Both the position numbers and the translations under genes were made by a program. 64,000 nucleotides of DNA from Kappaphycus alvarezii (lineage: Eukaryota > Rhodophyta > Florideophyceae > Gigartinales > Solieriaceae), in NCBI GenBank assembly GCA_002205965.3, contig NADL03000073.1, positions 248,001 to 312,000 on the forward strand, in the 5' to 3' direction. Below, piece by piece: positions 11,855 through 23,734 of this stretch. Position 1 is the first letter of the stretch, and each line of letters opens with the position of its first letter. Below the pieces are notes generated by a model. The model was not told where the DNA came from and did not search any database. It was given only the letters and a program-made list of their open reading frames with translations.

Positions 11855-12760
11855 CAGAATCTAAACGTATGTTACGCTTTCTTAAGGGCAGGTATTTCTT
11901 TTTCATTATCCTCCAAGGTATCAAGCCGAATGATATTGCCAAGGCGTCTCACTGTAGAAGTGAATAATTTATACTTCTTGAGTTTCTTGGAAATTATAAT
12001 CTGCTTTATTTGCAGAAAGAATTTCTTCGGCATAGCATCAATGGTAATCCATTATTTCGAGTAAGTCACAACAAATTGGAAAAATGAAAGGAAAATTTGC
12101 CACTTAAAACGCTCTAATGTCCTTTGAAACGTCTCTATTGATTTATTGAAATCGAGAGGTATTCTATTGAAACGATAAAAGCTAGTATGGCAGACGAAAG
12201 TAGCTTTACCGTTATGGTATTCTGAGATTATTTTTTGCAAATATCTTAATTAACAGTCTGTTGATATGAGCTTGGGTGCCTTGCCATGGATATGGATACA
12301 ATCTTTCTAGAGAGAAAACTAATACTTTTCCCTTACTGTAATGAGGTTTATACATAGATCGCCAACACAAAAACGGAGTTCCCTGTCTGGTTTTGGAACC
12401 AGCACTCACTATGATTCCTAATTCCATTGTGCTGGTTCAATGAATCCTAATTTTAGCATGCGGTCGAGCCCTTCATTTTCAATCGCGCGTTGCTGCGGAC
12501 CGGCACTATAAGATGGGTACTAAAACGGCAAATAGTCTTGGGTGCGCTCAAATCGGTGTTGAACAACCGTGAAAATTTCGAAAAGATAACCAAATTACAT
12601 CGCAGGGTACTTGCGCAGCGAATTCAGAAGCCCTTTCCGGTGTCATGTTATAAATGTGGGGCATTCGATTCCGTTGCAGATGGCTGTGCTTTGTAACCTG
12701 ACTTGATATCAGGTTTGGTTTGGTCATTATGCACTTCTTGTGGTGCTTATTTTTCGTATT
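11855..12760 (-). mobile_element. Ty3/gypsy fossil (family G3), reverse transcriptase part
   Basis: Minus-strand pieces in order give the RT entry (VPVRS, YRAGP-like), LDRMLKLGFIEPAQW, KATFVCHTSFYRFNRIPLDF and FQRTLERFKWQIFLSFF. After the RT active-site region comes LKKYKLFTSTVRRLGNIIRLDTLE, which is the end of the RT palm and thumb in this class. Family G3 is distinct from G1 and from the element at 17-24 kb. Its integrase end is probably the fragment at 8,870-9,284. Old and heavily broken. Confidence 0.7.
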
Positions 12761-13935
12761 TAAACGCATCTTTATTCAATACTGAGAACTTTTACCACAA
12801 CTTGACTTTGTTTACGACAAAAGCGGTGGACTCGTTGGGAAACGCTATAGGATTTGCATTTTTATCGTCTGACGAAATTTCGAAGGTATTTTCCGCCACT
12901 CAGGTGCTTTCAAATATATAAATCTTCGGTTTATTCCTTCGAATCCGTGTCTTTTCTGAACAGCATGATACCCGTAAAGCATTATGCAATTGACAGTTGT
13001 GCTTTTGTGCTTTTGGGGCCTGATGATTCTTCACCATTGGTATGGTAATTTGAACAGTATTTTCAGCAAAACTCTCGAGAATCTCGGTGAGCGACATCAT
13101 TTTTCTCTGTATTATATCATTTAGGTTGGTAACTGCGGTCGCTGCAGCCAGTTTTTTTGAAACCAAATAGGGCTGTGATTCATTTCGCAATTAATGGGCT
13201 GAAACCCAGCAACGGTCAAACATCGGCAACTACTTTGGCGGAAATTACTCCGTGCAGGTTGAAGTATGGTTTATGTACCAGTGGTTTCAATAAGATTATG
13301 CTGGAGAGGCCAATAGTGACTTCAACCCAGGTTTGCGAATCAGGTGCAACATTTCCTCCTCTGAAAATTCTGACCAATGTCGAAATTCTCACCCGATTTC
13401 ATAATGTTTTGCAGTTTCCTGCACTATAGTTGGTGATCATCATCTCAAAGGTCTGCTTGTGACATGTACTAAAGATTCAACTTCGAGTATGAAATTACAC
13501 GTGTAAAGATAAATGGCTCTCAATATGCGCTTCCAATAGACTCATTAGAAGATTAATGGTGCGATAAATCGTTAAAAAACGATAAAAATGAGATTGATTA
13601 CAAACTGTCCAAGACGGGAAATGACCAAACATACGCAACGTTTTGCTATTCCCATATCCGATTGCTGGAGATCCGCTTCCTTTATTTCAAAATCCGGCGG
13701 TATGTCTCCTCTGTGAATAAAATTGGGGCCATCCTCCGTGTCCAGATCTTTGGGTGTACCATAAAGGTTTGTAACGAACAAAGAAACGATGTTGGCAAAA
13801 ACTTTGTTGTTTGTCATAACCAAAACAAACACAAATGAATGTTTGTTTGGAAGATTTTATTTACTAATAGGAGCTCGTACTGAGCGTTTTCACCTGCGCA
13901 TACACCTTGATTCCATGCTAAATTGACAAGCTGAA
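12761..13935. other. No firmly recognisable feature; possibly 5' part of the G3 fossil
   Basis: Several 60-95-codon frames occur on both strands. The minus-strand ones (13,190-12,900 and 13,832-13,572) are in the position expected for gag and protease of the G3 gypsy, but I see no zinc knuckle or protease motif. I make no functional call. Confidence 0.3.
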
Positions 13936-13939
13936 AGTA

Positions 13940-14060
13940 TTCCATTTCAAATAGTCCATAATATACTTTTAATGACGTGGATATAACTGAACCACATCTT
14001 CCTTGTATTAAAATAACCCAAAAATTTCCCCTTTTACTGACCTCTCAAAGGTAAATAGAA
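13940..14060 (+). mobile_element. Remnant of the 3' end of the 23.7-kb copia-like family, with an unoccupied site
   Basis: The sequence around 13,976-14,035 parallels the end of the copia-like element at 27,655-27,690 joined directly to 28,052-28,075. Shared blocks are GTGGATATAAC, CACATCTTCC and AATAACCCAAAAATTT. The 360-bp LINE piece present at 27.7 kb is absent here, so this is a paralogous empty site. Confidence 0.6.
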
Positions 14061-14929
14061 AGCCATTTGTCAGTTTTCCGCTGCCTTCTGGTCCTCTGAG
14101 TAGCAGTTCAACCCCGAATGAGGGGAACTTCAGTGCGAGAAGGGGATATAGGGGCGCTTGCTTTCACTCCTTTTACGTCAACCAGTCGATTTCGGCGTTC
14201 CAATGCAGAGCATGGCACGAATGTTCAAATGCGAATTTGCGGGTACCCGTTTGAAAATTGACCAAATATTTTTAATCTCTATCCCGGTGTCCTACAGTGA
14301 TGCTGAATTGTGGAGCAATATTTTCTATTGAGGCTCACAATCATGATTCTTGTGAATCATCAGGGAAAAAATTTATCTATTTTACACTAGACCTATTTTA
14401 TGCAGTGTGTTCAGCGTGAAATAATTTTTTATGTCCTACAGTTGGGTTTTTATATTACACAGGCTATAAGTATTGCACTTATGCTGCCAACAAATTATTA
14501 TCTGGATGAGTGATTACTTGGAAAATACTGCAATAATTATTGTTGAGCCTAAATCATGTCTACCAAAATTATTGTACGGCTTACCTGATTTTTTTAGCAG
14601 GCCCAACCTGGCGTAGAGTATAAATTACCCTAGGTTATTAGCAATACTTTTTTATATCCTAGGGCCATCGAAATATTCCCCTCGATCAGCTATCATTAAA
14701 TTTGGTTTTCTATTCATTATTCATTCTAAGTCCAATTGTGACATTTATTCATTTAGTCAAGTTGGATTTATTTATTTTTTGGATCTACGTATCCCAATTA
14801 TTTTGCAACCCGCGCAAGTTCTATGCTTAAAACAGATTCGAAGGTGATGAGATCCCAAACCTTAAAGTAGTGATACCTTTTTGAGTCTAAACAGTCTATC
14901 TTCCCTAAACAATCTCCCTTTCCCTCCTA
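14061..14929. other. AT-rich stretch without recognisable feature
   Basis: AT-rich, with frequent stops on both strands. There is a sharp shift to GC-rich coding sequence at about 14,930, where the LINE begins. Confidence 0.5.
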
Positions 14930-16050
14930 GACTGCCCTTCTCCAACCTTTATTCTGCCACGCTCGGCGCCTGCGCCCCATTAGGCCCGGGCGACGGGCAC
15001 TCGCGTCCTCGCGCGTCTTGCGGATCGTACACTTACGTCTACGGAGCTCTAGTTGCATCGGCTAGGTATATGGCCTTCTCAAGTGGCGGTTTCTCCCGCG
15101 CCAGGAAGGCTCTCACCTTCAAACAAGTACCACAACGCTCAGTGCACCCTGCTGCTGTCAACCCTGGCGATTATCCCGCCAGCATGGGAGGGTTCCTGAG
15201 CCAAACGGTCCTGCTGGTCGTACCCAAGGCCGTTCTTCTGGAGCACTTGTCTTCGTCGCTGTCGCTTTCTGTAAGTATCGCGCTTACAGCGAAAGTTTTT
15301 CACGCGATTACACCCATGGCTCGCCACGGTTGTGATGGTGGATTTTTATTTCCCCTCTTTTGCCGGGCATCGCTCTACTGGCACAGCGCGCAGGACGGCA
15401 CTTTGCTGCTCTTCATTTGCCCTGGATCTACTCGCTGTCCGGTCTGCTCCCGCCGCTCGGCCGACATCGCACCCGTCTTAGATCTAAGTAGTCAACACGC
15501 GTTGACCTGCAAATACGAAGACGGAATGACTCGTCGTCATCAAATCCTCCACAACGTTCTTACCCGCTGCTGCGAGGAAGTTGGGATCGTCGCCCTCGTC
15601 GATCATCCGCTCCTTTACCAGGTCCCCAAGTCATCTGGGCACTCGGAGTCCCCCGCGATACGAATGGACATTTACATACCCGCTGCATACGAGCTTCACA
15701 GTACTGATGTCCCTGTCCACGTTACTGTTGCCCACCCCTCCGCACGCCGCCACATTTCGCCAAGTACGGTTACCGCAGGCGCTGCCGCAACACTCGCAGA
15801 GCGCGAGAAACATCTTCATTACGGCATTTACTCCAACCAAAACGATATACTCCTCTCCCTCGTCGGGATCGATATCTATGGCGCCTTGGGCGACGACGGC
15901 AAAGGTTTTTCCCGCCGCATTGCTTCCCTCGCTGCTTCCCGTCGCGGTTCATCCCCTCAACAGGAGCCCCGCGACTTCGTTACCCGTTTTGCGTTTAGTC
16001 TCCAAATAATGCAGGCGCGACAGGTTTCTACTCTCCGCCCGCATCCGTAG
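14930..16050 (+). CDS. R2-like LINE ORF, C-terminal part (zinc motif plus endonuclease)
   Basis: About 370 uninterrupted codons. The open frame extends to a TTG at 14,881, but LINE homology starts near 14,930, so the true start is lost by 5' truncation. A CCHC zinc motif (CPVC, then QHALTC) lies near codons 187-211 counted from 14,881, followed by RRHQ. The restriction-like endonuclease comes next: RMDIYIPAAY near codon 261, VPVHVTVAHPSA near codon 285, and AEREKHLHYG. In the copy at 37.4 kb the second motif reads VDVTVAHP, so this copy has His where the catalytic Asp is expected and may lack endonuclease activity. R2-type proteins nick the target with this domain and then prime reverse transcription there. 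Confidence 0.75.
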
Positions 16051-16174
16051 TTAATTTACGAATACCCTCCGCACGCTTCTGTGCAACATTGTACAACCCA
16101 TAAAGATTTACCACCACGCTCTTTGCTCTTTTACTCGTCGTAAACACGAACTGTGGATGTGTAAAGTTGAGTAG
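14930..16174 (+). mobile_element. R2-like LINE (copy b), zinc motif and restriction-like endonuclease end
   Basis: A 5'-truncated LINE containing the C-terminal part of an R2-type ORF and a 3' UTR up to the target duplication at 16,175. The coding part is GC-rich with C-ending codons, unlike the AT-rich DNA on its left, which marks the truncation point near 14,930. Downstream of the stop, the segment around 16,075-16,110 resembles the 3' UTR of the minus-strand copy at 36.7-38.3 kb. No (TTC)n tail is seen here because the end is followed by the CAGTG target site of the solo LTR. Confidence 0.75.
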
Positions 16175-16179
16175 CAGTG
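16175..16179. repeat. Target-site duplication CAGTG (left), matching 16,874-16,878
   Basis: CAGTG directly precedes the LTR terminus TGATAAGG and is repeated directly after the other terminus ATATCA. A perfect 5-bp duplication is the usual product of gypsy integration. Confidence 0.85.
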
Positions 16180-16873
16180 TGATAAGGGTAAATAGTTCTG
16201 GAGAAGAGATACTCAGAACCAATTGCCCCAAGAAGGAGGTGTCGGAAGCGACAAAAGTGCTACTGTGGTATAGTTGAACGAACAAAAAGGAGTGGGTAAG
16301 GAAGACAGTTAAGAGGGCTACAAGAAAGTATAGAAGTGGCAGGGTCTACCACTGATGTTCTGCAACCAGCGTAGGAAAAATGTTTCTTGGGTCTGAAGTT
16401 GACTATAAGCTTGCTACTACTCGGGACTTGACTTGAAGTTGTCTGCCAACTTGCTTTATGCTTTGTGTGCGACTTAATTTGTTGATCGCCCCGCTCGGGT
16501 ATGCTCGCTCACAATTACTCCTACCATTTCATGCAAAAAACCCCTTATACAGAGTTTTCAACCCTCACAATTTGTAGCACCTAGACAGTACCTATGTGCC
16601 ATATGTATCTGCACCGCTACAGTACAGTGCAAAGCATCCCTCTAAAAATAATTGAAAATAAAATTGTAATTACAGTGACAGAGCGGCTAGCGCAGCATGC
16701 CAGCTCATCCAGCGCCCATCCAGCGCAGCATGCAAGCTCACCCGGCGCAGCGTGCCAGCTCACCCGGCGCAGTATGCCAGCCCATCCAGCGCAGTATGCC
16801 AGCCCATCTAGCGCAGCATGTCAGCTCATCCAGCGCAGCATGCCAAATAATATCTAGAAGTTACATTATATCA
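16180..16873 (-). mobile_element. Solo LTR of G1 gypsy, type U3-A
   Basis: A complete LTR of 694 bp with termini TGATAAGG and TTATATCA, flanked by CAGTG on both sides and with no internal region, so it is a recombination-derived solo LTR. It aligns end to end with the LTRs of the plus-strand element at 39.4-45.2 kb in inverse orientation, including the TATA region and R-U5. It is clearly more diverged than that pair, so older. The U3 carries the GC-rich tandem repeat at 16,690-16,850. Confidence 0.9.
16690..16850. repeat. Tandem ~20-bp GC-rich repeat in U3-A
   Basis: About eight imperfect units related to GCGCAGCATGCCAGCTCATC. The same array occurs in the opposite orientation in both LTRs of the element at 39.4-45.2 kb. 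Confidence 0.85.
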
Positions 16874-16878
16874 CAGTG

Positions 16879-17155
16879 TTCGGTAGCACAGGGAGGAGGC
16901 TAGAGCACAGGGGACGTGTGAGGGATACAGAGGAAAGGAAGGCAGCCGCCGCCGAGAGCTTAACCGAGCGCGACCCGATGCCGAATGTTGGCTTGCGGAG
17001 CCCAAAGGGCGCAATGGGGAGTTTAAATTCCTGAAAAGTTTCGGCGTTCAGAACCCAGCCCATCAACACCCTCAACGTGTCTTCAACAGCGGTGTCGAAC
17101 TCCGTAGCTCCCTTGAGAGTGGAACTAGGAGGAACTACACCTAAGAGGTAGTTGA
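16879..17155 (-). mobile_element. R2-like LINE fragment (copy k)
   Basis: On the minus strand the translation LLGVVPPSSTLKGATEFD, then LRVLMGWVLNAETFQEFKLPIAPF and AAAAFLSSVSL, parallels the region after the RT thumb in the copies at 8.2 and 46.9 kb (LLRVVPRLAPEER, LARGVLDSG.FRELQLP). The fragment is cut on the left by the target site of the solo LTR and on the right by the gypsy at 17.16 kb. Confidence 0.65.
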
Positions 17156-20100
17156 TCGGACATACACCAAAGCGGGTCCGGTTATCGCTGTTGATGTTGA
17201 GAATGCCAAGGATCTCACCGACGCATAAATCAAGACCTACATCGAGTCCCTTGTGGCTTCTTCCGGTGGTGCTGAAGTGGATTCTACGATTATCGAGAAG
17301 GCGCTCGCCGGCTTCTCGGTGCCGATGCATATTGCCAATGCTGACGCCAGAATCACCCGATTTTGCTCTGACTTCTTCGAACACCTTGAGGGAGTCGGCT
17401 GTGGTGCTTTTCGAATCGACAATCCGAAGAAGACTGTGTATCTTCTCCTATCTCGCGTCGCTCCGGTTGCTCTCAAACTCGAGGTTCGTAAGAGAGTAAG
17501 GTACGATGAAACCTTGGAGACGAACGTTCGCAAGTTCATCAAAGTACTCTCCCATGAAGCCGTTGACTGCCAGGCGTATGCTGTCGATACGAAGGAGACT
17601 ACAAAGTCTAACACGAACCCTTCGCCGTCGGATACGAAACAGCAGAAGCAAGGTAATACCAAACCGAAAACAAACAACGGATCCTCTACTAAGGGATCTT
17701 CGAGCAAGGAGGCTCCTTTATGTATGGGGTAAGAACATTGCAATAAGGGTACTCGTCACTTCCTTCGCCATTGAAAAGATTGCCCGAAAGATGAGAAGGA
17801 TCGATTGTTCGAACTGCATTGACAGCAGAAGGACAAAGCGGCAAAGCGGACGACTGATGCTACAAAATCTGAACAGAAAATTGTAGTCTTCAACGCTAGA
17901 TTCGGAGGCATCTACCGCACGTCATTATGCGCCGACAACTGCGCTGATGACAATATTCTCGACTCGTTTACTGTTAACGCCATGAAGAAGGCTGGTGTCG
18001 AGCATAATGTTGAAGATCTCGTTCGACCTCGAGAGTTCTAATTGGCTGCTAGTCTACTCGAAGTAAATCATGCTATGCTGAAATGCACAAAGTTCATTAC
18101 CGTGAATACCGAACTTCACATTCGCAATGGTTCTGCTTTGACCCTCCGTGGTGTACGCTGGCTTGTAACCGAACAAGCTGTCGGTGAGCCGCTACTTGGA
18201 CGCCACGTACTCGAGTTCCTTGGCTTTAACACTAGGGATATCCTCGCTGCTGCTGCTGAGAAGTACTCGGGCTTCGTAGAAATCCCCAATGCATTGACAT
18301 CGTCTACTGAACCGAGATGGAAGGTAGCGAAGATCATTGAAGGCGTCTACTACTCCGTTGGGGGCGCCGATGACGCGGATTTTGATAAAGATGATGTTTG
18401 GCTCGACCTCGGACTTGAAGACGCATCTGAATAGCGCAAGGTCCTCGACGACAAGGTGAACGAAACCGAAGCGTATGGTTGGTATACCAAAGGTCAGAAT
18501 AGTTTACGAAAACCCCTGATCGAGTTCGATGACGTCATCAAGACGAAGTTGGACAAAAATGAGCCAGCTGATATCGCTCCGCTGAAAGTCAACCTTAGTC
18601 CGGACTGTGTTCCTGTCCGAACGAAGCAACGACGATACCCTCCACCGAAGAAGGAGTTCATGAGTCGATATGTGAATCAAATCCTCAAATTAGGATTCGT
18701 CATGTCCCCAGAATTGGTATCTACTCCGCTTATCGTACCGAAGCATCCGCCTGAGATGTATAGGCTTACCGTCGACTATCGCCCCGTCAAACATGCCACA
18801 ATTCAGACGTTCTGGCCCATGCCTAACATCGAAGCAGAACTCGCTGACGCCATAGATGCAAAACCTTTCGCCTCCATCGACTTCTGCAGTGGTTACTGGG
18901 AAATCCCAATACATCCGGACAGGCAGCCGCTCTTCTCGTTTAAAACTCCTGATGGAGTCCTGATGCCGACCGAAAAGACGCAAAGAGGACCGAATTCCGC
19001 AGCCAACTTCAGGAAAAGGTTGCGGAATGCTTCAACGAACTTCGCGACAACTTCAAGGCATGGATCGACGACTTCATGATCTTTGCCTGCGATGAGTATC
19101 ACCTCCTTGAAATCCTTCGCAAGTTTTTCACCATATGTCGTAAGCGCAGACTCATGGTCTCCCTGACAAAGTCCGACTTCTATCGCAAAGAAGCTCACTG
19201 GTGTGGGCGAATCATAGAAGCCAACGGAATCCGATTCAATCCTGAGAATAAATCCGGATTACAAGGGAGCGATCTACCGAAGTCCGCCGGCGATCTATGC
19301 GAGTACGTCTATGGAGTCAGCTAGATTGCCACTAGCATACCGAGGTTTGCTGAACGTGTCGGTCCTCTTCGCGACCTGTTGGAAGCAGCCTATGCAAAAG
19401 CCGGTGGGAGTCGTAAGAATAAGGCTATCGCAAAGATCCCGTTAGTTGAAATCGGCTGGAACGACACTCACGAGAGGGCATTCTTTAACGTACAACAGCA
19501 AATCCAGGAAGCTACCTGACTTTTCCACCGCAACACGAACAAAGTGCTTTGCGTACACACCGACGCATCCAGCAGACACTGGGCTGTGTGTGATACGAAA
19601 TGCACAAGCACTGAACTCGTGAAGCCTTCCGCCGATCAATCCCATGAAACTTTGGTTTTCCTCAGTGGTACGTTTTCTAAGCGAGAGGAAAATTGGTCGA
19701 CCTACGAACGAGAAGCATATAGAGTGGTGCAAGCATTCAAGAAGCTCGACTACTTGCTAACATGCGATGCTACGACTCGCGTATTCACCGATCACCGCAA
19801 CTTGATGTTCACTTTCAATACTATCGCAATAGAGCCATCTCTTGGCAGATACAAAGTCCTAAAGGTGATACGTTGGGCATTCTTTCTTAACGGATTCAAC
19901 GATCGCATCGAAAATGTACCTGGAGACCGAAACATCTGGCCCGACATAATGACCTGCTGAATGAAAGGATACCGAAAGCCACCTGCTATCCGAAGGGTGA
20001 ATGCGCCCCGTCCTTTCACTGGTGTCACTGTTCCTCCAAATTCCCCGAAGTTTGAACTGCCATCCGTTCGAAAGATCATAGAGTCCCAACGTGAGCACTA

Positions 20101-20903
20101 AAAGTATGCACCGCCTATCGCGCAGTCTGACGAAGCCGGGGTACTACGTATCAAGGCGAAAGCATAGGTTCCCGACGACTGTGTTGACCTCAAGTTCCGC
20201 CTCTTCACTATCGCACACGCTGGGTCAGCTGGCCACCGTGGTTCCGATTCAAAACTGAATGCACTCCGTGAGCAGTCTAATTTGACCGACCTGCGCGATG
20301 ACGTCCGTACATTCGTAGCTTCGTGCCTACTATGCGTCTTCGCGAAAAGCGGCAATAAGGTACCACGTCCGCTTTCAACAACGCTGCACGCCGCCAAGCC
20401 TAACCAGACTATTCACTTCAACTATTTATATCTTGGTGACGGCGATGATGGTAACAGGTATGCACTGGTTATCAAGGACGACCTTAGTGGATACTGCGGG
20501 CTGGAACAGAATACCTCTGCCAACGCCGAACACACGGCAGAAACACTGGAAAGATGAAACCACGTATTCACCACACCAACGACTTGGGTATCGGACCAAG
20601 GCTTACACTTCAGCAACTAAGTAATGGAGAAACTCCCATCAACGCACCGCATCAACACAATTTCACTGTTGCTTACTTTCCGTGGGCCAATGGTACTGTG
20701 GAATCGCCTATGCGCTCTGTTCTATCTCTTACTCGCGCTATGGTCGCAGAGCTGAAACTCGCCCCGCAATATTGTACAGTAGTATCGCGATAGTTGTAAT
20801 ACACCATAAGCGTAGAGGCACTTTATTTGAAACAGACCTCCGTTTCCCGACTCGGAAAACGCCAAGAAATAACTAAAATTAAACATCATTTCAAAAAACC
20901 ATA

Positions 20904-22789
20904 ATTGAAACGGATATTTTCCCTGGCCAGGGCATCAGGCCTTGTTAATAATACTTTATCTGTGAAGGCATACAGAATCAGTAGAACAAAGGCGAAAAAC
21001 ACCCCAGAGACTGTCGTTCTACGCATTCCAGTGTGCAAATCATGACATCCAGCAAACATAAGTACACAGCATTGACCATGTTGCAAAAGCAACAGACATG
21101 CATCCACCACTCAACTAAAAAGGACAAGGGAAACAAACCCTCACTTTCGTAGCTCGCTGAATGGGCCAAAGCAAGGTTCAAACAAGCCATACCCCGAACA
21201 AAGCAACAATTTCCCGCATACTTCTCAAACAACGGAATTGGTCGCTAAACCAAAGAGTGTAATTTCGAGGCGCACTCGGGATAAGAAAGGGGCTAATCAT
21301 TCCCTAAAGGGAGCCGTATTCCGCGGGGTTATTGACCAGCAATCTAATCGCCGGAACATAAACGGCTCAATGATATGTGCAAAAGCACGCAACCTTCAGG
21401 ATAAAACTAATTGCCGTTTGACAGATGACAAGAAATCAATCTGAAGTTCTCCGATGGTTGGCTCGCAAACTTTAAAAAACAGTGGAGACTACCGGTTTTC
21501 AAGTATCATGGCGAGAGTGGGGATGCAGACGTTACAGCACTGGAACCGAAACTACCAAAGTTGAAAGAGGCCTTGTCTAAATATGATCCAAAGGACGTTT
21601 TTCATTGTGATGAATCTGTACTTTTCTATCGGATGGCACCGGATGTAACTCTTGCCACAGAACGTTTGCTATGAAGGAAAAAAGCAAAGGACAGAATAAC
21701 TTTCATGCCATGTTGCAATGCGGACGGTTCCCGGCGCTTTGAGCTGATGCTGATAGGAAAGTCGAGCAAACCGAGATGTTTTGAAGGCAATAAAGGGATA
21801 AAACTGGGATTTGACTACCACGCGAATAAGAAAGCGTGGATGACCGCAAGTCTTTTCCGAGAACGGTTATCAATGTTCGACCAGTGGAGTGGTTCTATGT
21901 CGAATCTAAAACGGCTCTAATAATGGACAAATGCAGCATGCGTGTGCGTCAAACCCTACCGCAATGGAAGTAAACTACTGTGTTTTATCTTCCACCGAAT
22001 ACCACGTCAAAGCTATAGCCAATGGATGCCGGCATTATTGCAGCAATGAAAATGCGGTTCCGATCTCTGCAAATGGAAAGAGCTGCTGATTTAGAATGCC
22101 AAAGACTTATACAAAATTTATGTGCTCACTGCTATGAAATGGTTGGAGAAAATTTGGAGGGAGCTACCAGAGAGCATCATTACTAATTGCTGGAGGCATA
22201 CAGGGCTCCTCGAGTATCCTCAGTGTGGGAGTGATCTGATGGCTCTTTCCAATATTTGAAATCCTGCAGATGAGAAAATTCAGCTGGAAGTAGAAGAAAT
22301 CATCGCAGTGCTTGTGCCTGTACGCTGCTTTATGGGTATATCGGAGCTACTTAACCCAGTGGGCGAAAACGACTGCATTGAATTTGCTACAGATGATGTA
22401 TTATTGTTCGATGTTGTTGATCGTAATGAGCTGGCCAAGGATGATAAGATTTATCAGATTTGCACTGCGATGCCATTAGTAGTGATGACATTGGGCTGCC
22501 GTCTGTCTGTGAGCAATTGCGTGTGTTGTCCCTCGCAAAACGTATTTTGGGGGCACTGCTCTGAGGTGAGCAGTCAATCTTTGAAGGCTTTAAGGGATGC
22601 CCAGCATTTCCTTAGACAGCGGCTCAGCTCTAAGCAGCAGAGGAGGATCACTGACTTCTTCATGTAAACCTCGTTCAAATTGGACGCTTATGCTCTTGTG
22701 TAAAAGGTATACAAGTTGCACACGTGTATCGTGGTTATTGACACCGCACTATAATTGAAACGCAAGGCATGTAACGGAGATGTTTCAAT
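20904..22789 (+). mobile_element. Tigger/pogo-family DNA transposon inserted in the G2 gypsy
   Basis: The 1,886-bp element is bounded by ATTGAAAC at 20,904 and the inverted GTTTCAAT ending at 22,789, with a TA dinucleotide outside each end, as expected for the pogo/Tc1 superfamily. A second direct copy of ATAATTGAAACG lies just inside the right end at 22,751. Beyond the first eight bases the inverted ends match poorly, so the element is old or its boundaries are approximate. It contains one decayed transposase gene in the sense orientation. Confidence 0.75.
21230..22667 (+). pseudogene. Tigger/pogo transposase, decayed
   Basis: The N-terminal CENP-B-type DNA-binding region is visible as VIDQQSNRRNINGSMICAKA near 21,340. 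The second helix-turn-helix follows as LKFSDGWLANFKKQW near 21,442. The DDE core shows VFHCDESVLFYRMAPDV (first Asp, ~21,610), RITFMPCCNADGSRRFELMLIGKS, and YHANKKAWMTASLF. Next are LIMDKCS (second Asp, ~21,920) and YLPPNTTSKL followed by PMDAGIIAAMK (third Asp, ~22,030). All three Asp codons are present, but in-frame stops occur after ATERLL (TGA, ~21,674), after PQWK (TAA, ~21,972) and after NTTSKL (TAG, ~22,017), and frames shift further on. The C-terminal part (22,308-22,667) is open for 119 codons and ends in SSKQQRRITDFFM. Not functional. Confidence 0.8.
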
Positions 22790-23734
22790 TATCGCGAGAC
22801 TATTGCACTCACGTCATGCCTCTGGTTGCTTCGGCTCTCAACGAAACGGGCCTTGAACGACTTGGAAAACGACCTGATGGAATCGCTTTGAGTCCTCTCG
22901 AAGTAATGACTGGTATTAGTACGAGTCGTGGTATACACCTAGTTCTCCGCTCCTGCCCGGATATTACCGTGGCTAAAATTATTGGCCAAGCTAGTACAAC
23001 GCAAGTCCTTGCAATTCGAGACCTACAAGCCGCACTCGACAATGAGCACAAGGATTCTCGTGCTTTATCTCTTCGCCGAGAGCGTGCTATCGCCTCGCAC
23101 AATGAAGCGACGAACATTATCACTACTTCTCTCGACATCGGATACTTTGTTCTTGTACGTCGTTCGAACTACCGTGGCCACAAGATCCGCTTCCGATGGT
23201 TCGGACCCTGCCGCATCGCTAAGGTCTACAGCCCACTTGTCTATGGGTGTCGCGACTCTCAACGGCGCTAGGACGGAACGCGTACATTGCGCACGCCTCA
23301 CTAGGCATCGAGATTCACTCCTCGGCAATGAAGTACCCGTCTACATGGTGGAACTTGCTGAGACAACTGAGCAGCGGTACGAGATTTTAGAGACAATCAA
23401 GAACGTTGAAGAACTCCCGGACGGGCCTATTCTCTCAAGTTCAATGGAAAGGTCTCCCCGACAAACGTGACTGGACCTGGCAGCCAATTGCCGAACTCTA
23501 CGCCGATATTCTCGACATGGTTTTTGAATTTCTCCTCAAATTCCAAGCTCAGGAAATCTATCGTCAACAAAAGCAAGCGCCAGCTGCGCATTCCCTGAGT
23601 ACTGTCAACCTTTTCGCCCAACAAATCTCATCGGGGGATTGTTGCAAGCTTGCGCACGTTCTCGAACACGCACGGATCTGGTCTATGTAATTTCGTATTA
23701 AACATTCTACACTTACAGTGCTTTAGATTTACCG

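Larger units (their letters stand above)
17155..23700 (+). mobile_element. Ty3/gypsy fossil (family G2, oomycete-like) interrupted by a Tigger transposon
   Basis: Plus-strand pieces occur in the order expected. A gag-like part (17.2-17.75 kb) ends in an HCNKGTRHFLRH zinc-knuckle-like motif. A protease-like region follows (17.9-18.4 kb), then RT (18.5-19.3 kb; LTVDYRPVKHAT, ASIDFCSGYWEIPI). RNase H comes next (19.5-20.0 kb; HTDASSRHWAV, FSKREENWSTYEREAY, FTDHRNLMF, VPGDRNIWPDIMT). The integrase zinc and core lie at 20.1-20.8 kb and again at 22.8-23.3 kb, and a chromodomain-like end at 23.3-23.6 kb reads VQWKGLPDKRDWTWQP. The Tigger element at 20,904-22,789 splits the integrase. About 100 bp to its left (20.79-20.88 kb) resembles the sequence to its right. 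No LTR pair was found. Old, with more than ten breaks. Confidence 0.85.

Noticed and set aside
16697-16903. Repetitive small ORFs rich in AHPAQ
   Set aside because: Translations of the tandem DNA repeat in U3-A. All frames stay open because the unit is nearly a multiple of three, so this is not evidence of a protein.
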